This document shows, piece after piece, positions 32,632 through 36,972 of a stretch of 36,972 nucleotides of DNA. The stretch's first letter is position 1. Every line of letters begins with the position of its first letter. The notes beneath the pieces were generated by a model. It ran no database searches and was not told the origin of the DNA. It worked only from the letters and a program-made list of their open reading frames with translations. The translations under genes were made by a program, and so were the position numbers. The stretch covers positions 1 to 36,972 of IMG/VR virus record IMGVR_UViG_3300037264_000624. The stretch is one strand, 5' to 3'. The DNA is from a virus.

Positions 32632-33777
32632 TCAAAAGGATTCCGGGAACTCCTGGAGGAGTCGAGCCTTCATCTCATCATTTTCGGCAGCGAAAATGGC
32701 CTTGATGACATCCGGACGGTCATCGAAATCCGCCTGAATTCTAGCGACCTTCTTCCGGATCGGATCATTGAAGTTGTAGAGGTCCGGGAAATCCGCGCAC
32801 ATCATCTTGGCGATCTTCCGACGAGTATCCTCAGTACCAGAGATATCCACCGGAGAGGCCGGCTGAACCACTTGGACATCCTTCTTCGGACCGTTGGTAG
32901 TCCGGAAGGTCATGCCCTCGGACTCGACCACTGCTTGCTGAGCAAGGCCAGCTCCACCAGTTCCTCCGAGGTCTGCGGTCATCGTTCCACCACCGACCGA
33001 CGGGGTGACCGTGAAGCCCTCGGTCTCTCGCACCTGAGGAGCCTGAACCGAACCTACGACCTGACGAGTTTGAGCGGCATCCACGTCCACGTAGGCTGCC
33101 TTGTGAGCGTTCTTCGTAGCCAGATACTCCGCTCTCTGGACGGCCGACATCCGGGCCATCATCTCCTCTTCTGTCACACCACGACCCGGATCGATCTGGC
33201 CTGATTGTGAAGCCGTTCGAATGTGACTACCTGCGGACTCGGCCGTGAGAATGGCCGACGCTTTGGCTGGTGTCTTGAGGTTCCTGACTGGGACACCATC
33301 CTGAGGCTCGACAACGACTCGGGATGCTTCAGTCGCAGTCAAAGCACGATTCTCAGATCCTACCCGATACGTTCGATCCCGGTTTCGATTCTTGGCAGCA
33401 TCCGCCATTTCCCGGACGTTGCCAACCGTGCGCTCCTGCTCGTCAGTTGTCACCGGAACCACTGGACGAGCCCGATTCGCAGGATCAAGAGGATTCCCGC
33501 CCTGGGTTGCATGTCGAAGCTGGACGCCCGCAGGCTGCGGGATCTGGGCCGAAATATCATCGGGGTCATACTCGGCTGCTGGCACCACCCAGCCCATTCG
33601 CATCGCTCCACGAAGCTGGGGCAAACTGATCGACTGCCCCCCATACTGAACGATAGTCCCATCGAACAGAAGCTCGGAACCCACAGGGACCGAAATCCCC
33701 GTCTGCCCAAGAGTAAATGTCCGAGTCGTGATGAAGGGTAGCGGCTTACCAGCGTGGAATTGGATCTGGGTATTCAT
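32632..33777 (-). CDS. Probable virion structural protein
   Basis: A 381-residue protein from ATG 33777. Residues 1-60 form a beta domain (FTLGQTGISVPVGSELLFDG, IVQYGGQSISLPQLRGAM). The middle is a long Thr/Gln/Arg-rich, probably disordered region, with MSAVQRAEYLATKNAHKAAY as its best helix. The C-terminal helical end contains IRKKVARIQADFDDRPDVIK and LLQEFPESF. It lies among the virion genes and is preceded by a start-proximal hairpin. I cannot assign a named family. Confidence 0.76.
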   Translation of the reverse strand: MNTQIQFHAGKPLPFITTRTFTLGQTGISVPVGSELLFDGTIVQYGGQSISLPQLRGAMRMGWVVPAAEYDPDDISAQIPQPAGVQLRHATQGGNPLDPANRARPVVPVTTDEQERTVGNVREMADAAKNRNRDRTYRVGSENRALTATEASRVVVEPQDGVPVRNLKTPAKASAILTAESAGSHIRTASQSGQIDPGRGVTEEEMMARMSAVQRAEYLATKNAHKAAYVDVDAAQTRQVVGSVQAPQVRETEGFTVTPSVGGGTMTADLGGTGGAGLAQQAVVESEGMTFRTTNGPKKDVQVVQPASPVDISGTEDTRRKIAKMMCADFPDLYNFNDPIRKKVARIQADFDDRPDVIKAIFAAENDEMKARLLQEFPESF

Positions 33778-33789
33778 TTCAATCTGTCT

Positions 33790-33818
33790 CCCTAGAGATG
33801 GAAGGGGCCTCTCTAAGG
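33790..33818 (-). promoter_or_regulatory. Start-proximal hairpin before the 381-residue gene
   Basis: CCTTAGAGA (33818-33810) pairs with TCTCTAGGG (33798-33790) over nine base pairs with one wobble, loop 11 bases. The GGGAG ribosome site begins inside the 3' arm, about ten bases before the ATG. Just upstream TAATCTACT is nearly repeated. This may limit translation or mark an RNA processing site. Confidence 0.38.
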
Positions 33819-33846
33819 ACAGATCAAAAAGTAGATTATGAGTAGA

Positions 33847-34374
33847 TTAGTCGGCAGACTCCAGAGCCACGGCAAGCGAAGGGTTTTCCGCGATGGCTTC
33901 CAACGTGGCCTCAGCCTTTTCTGGCTCTGGCCACAGCTCCTCTGGGTCTACTCCTGAACGAAGAGCATCCAGAGCTTGTTTGGCCGAAAAAGCCTCAGCC
34001 TGCCTGGCTTGGAGAAAAGCATCCAAGGCGGCAGCCACTTCCTTGCGGAGTTCCTCGCCAGCCAGGTAGATCGTCTGCCCTCGGACTTCCCACTGTTCCG
34101 TGAATTCAGGAGCAGGAACAATGTCCTCGATGTTGACCCTCTCAGCCCCTTGAGCCAGAGGGATATCCCCGAAACCTTCGAGCTGGGCCGTGAGCACCCA
34201 TCCCGGGCGTCCCCCGAACTCCTTCGGGTCAGGGGTCAACGTGAACGAGGTGCGAAGAACCGCCTTAGGATGCTTGCACCCTCCGTACTCCTCTAAGGCC
34301 CACAGAACAGCCTGATAGAGAGACTCGGTGTCGTTGTAGGGCTTCCGGTGAAGGTCTTCGGCAGGGTTCGACAT
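33847..34374 (-). CDS. Unknown acidic phage protein
   Basis: The ATG at 34374 has GGAAGG three bases upstream; an in-frame GTG at 34392 is less likely. The 175-residue protein has an N-terminal part with ESLYQAVLWALEEYGG and a beta part (FTLTPDPKEFGGRPGWVLTA, WEVRGQTIYLAG). The C-terminal helical Ala/Glu-rich tail (AALDAFLQARQAEAFSAKQA) ends acidic. No recognisable family. It follows the two small tandem genes. Confidence 0.74.
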   Translation of the reverse strand: MSNPAEDLHRKPYNDTESLYQAVLWALEEYGGCKHPKAVLRTSFTLTPDPKEFGGRPGWVLTAQLEGFGDIPLAQGAERVNIEDIVPAPEFTEQWEVRGQTIYLAGEELRKEVAAALDAFLQARQAEAFSAKQALDALRSGVDPEELWPEPEKAEATLEAIAENPSLAVALESAD

Positions 34375-34400
34375 GGCCCTTCCATACACCACGCCATGAA

Positions 34401-34586
34401 CTAGATCCCGGCTTCCTGGGTCACCTCGGTGACATCCGAGAAGTCCCCGTCCCCGTCAGGATCCGTAACGTCCACCCAGTCCTTCTGCTTGACCCTTGGC
34501 TGAAACTTGGTAGGTGCTCTCGGAGACCTGGAAGGGGATTTAGCTTCCATCCAGCGATCCGCCACAATATGAGCAAGCTTGTCCAT
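34401..34586 (-). CDS. Small protein, tandem with the 89-residue gene
   Basis: Although the frame is open further upstream, the ATG at 34586 (TAGGG just upstream) lies five bases past the previous stop, so the product is 61 residues. It starts MDKLAHIVADRWMEA, much like MDLAHRVAARYLQA of the protein just upstream. The rest is Pro/Lys-rich and ends with an acidic DPDGDGDFSDVTEV stretch. Function unknown. Confidence 0.66.
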   Translation of the reverse strand: MDKLAHIVADRWMEAKSPSRSPRAPTKFQPRVKQKDWVDVTDPDGDGDFSDVTEVTQEAGI

Positions 34587-34591
34587 CCACC

Positions 34592-34861
34592 CTACATCTT
34601 CTTCAGTTCTTGCTTGATCGCCTTGGCTTTTGGACCACGCCATGAACTGGCGTTGTTCAGGAAGTAGGCGATGATGCTCTTGGCCGAGTCCGCCCCATAG
34701 TCGTCCGTGATCTTGTCCAGGTCCATCATTGCTTCCAAGTAGGGCTTGGCTGCATAGTTGACGTTCTTCCAATCTTGGGCGATCTCCTTAGCAATCTCGT
34801 GAATGGGACGAGTCTGGGCAGCCTGGAGATACCTGGCAGCTACACGATGGGCGAGGTCCAT
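34592..34861 (-). CDS. Conserved-type small phage protein (RYL...DWKN...YLEAM)
   Basis: An 89-residue helical protein: VAARYLQAAQ, HEIAKEIAQDWKN, AKPYLEAMMDLDKITDDYG, SAKSIIAYFLNNASSW, RGPKAKAIKQELKKM. I recognise this pattern as a small protein type common in large phages, without an established function. The start is ATG 34861 with a weak ribosome site. It overlaps nothing and lies in the run of small genes after the capsid gene. Confidence 0.8.
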   Translation of the reverse strand: MDLAHRVAARYLQAAQTRPIHEIAKEIAQDWKNVNYAAKPYLEAMMDLDKITDDYGADSAKSIIAYFLNNASSWRGPKAKAIKQELKKM

Positions 34862-34876
34862 GCCTAGTAAGGTCCA

Positions 34877-35059
34877 TCAAAACAATGGTCGCTTGCAAGT
34901 AGGACATTTTGGGATTGGCTTTTTCTGATGGAGCTTACAGTAGCCGTCTAAAACAGCCATGTTCTTACATCTGCCTGGGAACCATCTGTCCTTCCGCTGA
35001 GCTTTGCAGCGGGCTTTCTCATGGCCTGGGTTGAGCCACCATCGGCCCTTACGAGTCAT
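34877..35059 (-). CDS. Small Cys/His zinc-binding protein
   Basis: A 60-residue basic protein whose ATG overlaps the endonuclease stop as ATGA. Cysteines and a histidine are arranged as ARCKAQRKDRWFPGRCKNMA, then DGYCKLH and a final CPTCKRPLF. The C...C...C..H pattern is typical of small phage zinc-finger proteins of the CxA...G.RCKN...GYC..H kind. Trp-rich N-terminus. It may bind nucleic acid; function unknown. Confidence 0.76.
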   Translation of the reverse strand: MTRKGRWWLNPGHEKARCKAQRKDRWFPGRCKNMAVLDGYCKLHQKKPIPKCPTCKRPLF

Positions 35060-35985
35060 GTAACGGGTCTCCCTACCAGTCGGGGGTGATCAATCCCGTA
35101 TCGTTTGAGGAACCGATCCACCGTTGTGGGTGCCTCACCAAGCATCTTAGCCATACGTCGAATGGGGATTCCTTGTGAGGCCATCTCTCTCAGGATCTTC
35201 TCCGAAAGCTTCTGTCGAAGCTGGTATTGAGGTCCCAGAAATCCAAACTCCAGCTTGTGGATCATGCAGGCCGGCATGTGTGGACGAACCAGTGAGATGA
35301 AGCGTTCGGCTTGATCTTCACCATCGAGGATAAACTGGCCAGTCTTCCCTTGGCACAAAGTCCACCTCGGTTCGAACCTGAACTTTTCGAAGATGGCTAA
35401 AGCAATGCCCCTACTGGCCAGGTCCATTCCGAAGGTAAATACAGGCCACCATTGAGCTGAACCATCGTCCATGAACCAGATAGCTAGGGCGAGAGGGTCT
35501 ACGAGGTCCACTACCTTTTCCTGAAGCCTTTTGGGACCGGGCTCAGGATAAAACAGAGCATGCCAATGGATCAAGGTGGCATGAGAAACAGTCTCAAATC
35601 TCCACCCAGGGAATTCCCGCCACTGTGTCGGGCTGATCGGAGTCTTTACCCAAGATCCCCACTCAGAGGCTTTCCACAGAAGGTAGGTCTTCTGCGCATC
35701 CGAATGATTCTCCATGTAACGGGCCACGTGAATGCTCTTGGAGAGTCTACCGTCCCCAAGCATGGATCCCACTAGAACTGACTGTAGTCGGCCCTCTATG
35801 GGGAGTACCTCGTGGCGTTCTGTTCGACAGATGGTCTCTATCCCAAAGCGACGTCTCCAAGACCTCACCCGTTTGACAGTTGCTTCCCCTCTGAGCCTCA
35901 AGACAATCTGCTCATCTGTGAGTAAGTCCTCAGCGTAAAGCCGTCGAAGATCCTCCTGGGAGATAGGACACGGTACAGCCTTCAT
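35056..35985 (-). CDS. LAGLIDADG homing endonuclease, free-standing
   Basis: A 309-residue protein from ATG 35985 with AGGAG seven bases upstream. Two LAGLIDADG motifs are visible: LVGSMLGDG (residues 71-79, D78) and AIWFMDDGS (about 168-176). Surrounding sequence (ENHSDAQKTYLLWK, WHALFYPEPGPKR) fits the single-chain family. Residues 1-50 (SQEDLRRLYAEDLLTDEQIV) and 262-305 (ILREMASQGIPIRRMAKMLG) look like helix-turn-helix DNA-binding parts. The enzyme would cut a specific site and copy its gene into it. It sits between the capsid terminator and a small gene, overlapping the latter by ATGA. No intron is visible around it, since the capsid gene is intact. Confidence 0.9.
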   Translation of the reverse strand: MKAVPCPISQEDLRRLYAEDLLTDEQIVLRLRGEATVKRVRSWRRRFGIETICRTERHEVLPIEGRLQSVLVGSMLGDGRLSKSIHVARYMENHSDAQKTYLLWKASEWGSWVKTPISPTQWREFPGWRFETVSHATLIHWHALFYPEPGPKRLQEKVVDLVDPLALAIWFMDDGSAQWWPVFTFGMDLASRGIALAIFEKFRFEPRWTLCQGKTGQFILDGEDQAERFISLVRPHMPACMIHKLEFGFLGPQYQLRQKLSEKILREMASQGIPIRRMAKMLGEAPTTVDRFLKRYGIDHPRLVGRPVT

Positions 35986-36020
35986 GCTCTGACTCCTACA
36001 CTACTGGAGCATTCAAGGCA

Positions 36021-36053
36021 AGAGAAAAGCCGACCCAGTTTCCTAGGTCGGCT
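36021..36053 (-). terminator. Intrinsic terminator after the major capsid gene
   Basis: On the minus strand AGCCGACC (36053-36046) pairs with GGTCGGCT (36035-36028) over eight perfect base pairs with a ten-base loop, followed by TTTCTCT. It lies 37 bases past the capsid stop and is the clearest rho-independent terminator in the window. It would separate high-level capsid transcription from the endonuclease. Confidence 0.8.
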
Positions 36054-36089
36054 CCTCTTTGGCTTCTCCCAGCCTCTACCGGCTCACAC

Positions 36090-36971
36090 TCAGAAGCGAG
36101 TGATGACGAGGCGAGTCAACCCGCGAGGGTTGAAGGCGCCTATGCCGATGTTTTCGAAACAGGAGAAACCAATCGTACGAGCCTTCGGGTCGTCCGCCGA
36201 GAGAACGGTCAGCTCGGTACGGACTGGGAAGCGGCCGAAGTTCTCCGGCTCTGCACAGACATACACGTAGCCGGCTGGAACCAGACGGCTGGTGATGATC
36301 TGAGCACCCCAGAGGGTGGCCTGGAGACCAGTCTTCAGGAGGGTGGCCTGAGACTCGATATCCAGGATGTCCCGACCGAACTTCCGGATGTCAGCGTAGT
36401 CAACCGCATTCATGTAGATGCGGGCAACACGCAGGTCGTGACGCTCGACCTCAGCAAAAGCATCCGCAAGGACGCTCGGGCTGATTGGAGCAACCACGGC
36501 GATGTCCGGGTTGGTCTGACCAGGGAGGGTGTCGAAGCCCGAGACTGCGATGCTGTCGAGAACAGCAAACACACGCTCGTCTTCTGCGGCCTGAATCTGA
36601 GCCTTCGCAAGATCCTGCGAACGCTCAATCAGGTCGAACCGACGCTCCTTGATCTGGGTGAGCGGGATCTCCGGGTTCGAGGCAATCTCGAACAGCGGGA
36701 AGATCACACGCCTCGGCTTCTGGATGGCGAGGATGTTTTCACCCTCTTCACCAACCACGAATGCCGTGACTTCCGGATCCTTGTCGTAGATCGGAAGGGC
36801 TCCGTCGGGAAGCTGCTCGACCAAGAAGGTCTTGCGACCCACGGCCGTGTAGTCTCGACGGAGACGTAAGGGCTGGATCATCGAGGCTGCGAGCTTGGCT
36901 CGGCCGGCAGCGGTACGGATGTACTCACTGATGATCTGCTGCTTGATCTCGTTTGAAACCTGGTTGTTCAT
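36090..36971 (-). CDS. Major capsid protein, HK97 fold
   Basis: A 293-residue protein; the ATG at 36971 is one base from the window edge, so the ribosome site is not visible. Features typical of HK97-type capsid proteins in phages with this architecture: RRVIFPLFEIASNPEI, TQIKERRFDLIERSQD, the A-domain helix QAAEDERVFAVLDSIAV, the MNAVDYADIRKFGRDILD segment, LWGAQIITSRLVPAGYVYV and a terminal FENIGIGAFNPRGLTRLVI. It assembles the head shell. It lacks a long N-terminal delta domain, so a separate scaffold is likely. A permuted relative is encoded at 8447-9166. Confidence 0.9.
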   Translation of the reverse strand: MNNQVSNEIKQQIISEYIRTAAGRAKLAASMIQPLRLRRDYTAVGRKTFLVEQLPDGALPIYDKDPEVTAFVVGEEGENILAIQKPRRVIFPLFEIASNPEIPLTQIKERRFDLIERSQDLAKAQIQAAEDERVFAVLDSIAVSGFDTLPGQTNPDIAVVAPISPSVLADAFAEVERHDLRVARIYMNAVDYADIRKFGRDILDIESQATLLKTGLQATLWGAQIITSRLVPAGYVYVCAEPENFGRFPVRTELTVLSADDPKARTIGFSCFENIGIGAFNPRGLTRLVITRF

Positions 36972-36972
36972 G

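Noticed and set aside
34587-34772. N-terminal extension of the 61-residue protein
   Set aside because: This part overlaps the well-supported 89-residue gene out of frame, and the ATG at 34586 has its own ribosome site.
1-36972. tRNA genes, CRISPR arrays, insertion sequences or an integration site
   Set aside because: I saw no cloverleaf-like gene, no regularly spaced repeats, no transposase and no integrase; the gaps are mostly under 140 bases.

Overview
The window is a stretch of a large contractile-tailed bacteriophage genome (myovirus morphology). A major capsid protein of the HK97 type sits at the right end and a very long tail sheath gene in the middle. Between them lie neck and tail-type structural genes, many small phage proteins of unknown function, and three homing-type elements. 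I cannot name the host. Genes are packed with stop/start overlaps (TGATG, TAATG, ATGA), and all but two run on the minus strand, so the order below is right to left.

Right part (36971 to about 29000): the major capsid gene ends in a strong intrinsic terminator. A free-standing LAGLIDADG homing endonuclease follows, then small zinc-binding and unknown proteins, two proteins (381 and 683 aa) with start-proximal hairpins, a SWIM zinc-finger protein and an FmdB-like zinc-ribbon protein. Middle right (29000 to 20000): beta-rich virion-type proteins, several of them paralogous (two copies of a short tail-fibre-type protein, two proteins sharing a C-terminal domain, and two or three sharing an Ig-like domain), a DUF5659-type protein, a neck-type protein with a Cys4 cluster and a probable tail-completion protein. 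Middle left (20000 to 10500): a Dps/ferritin-like protein directly before an actin/Hsp70-fold ATPase, a structural protein, a second FmdB-like protein and a 1424-residue tail sheath inflated by repeated beta modules.

Left part (10500 to 1): a zinc-finger/NUMOD3/EDxHD-type homing endonuclease whose start codon lies in a perfect hairpin, then a protein that looks like a circularly permuted relative of the major capsid protein, then an HTH protein. A two-gene plus-strand island (a J-domain protein and a small unknown protein) interrupts the minus-strand series. Beyond it lies a UvrD-family helicase with a 413-residue intein in its Walker B motif, followed by three unknown proteins and one gene cut by the window edge.

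The main points of interest are the permuted capsid-like protein, the clustering of three homing elements next to or inside conserved genes, RNA hairpins placed over translation starts, and the presence of Hsp70/actin-fold, J-domain and Dps-like proteins within or beside a virion gene block.
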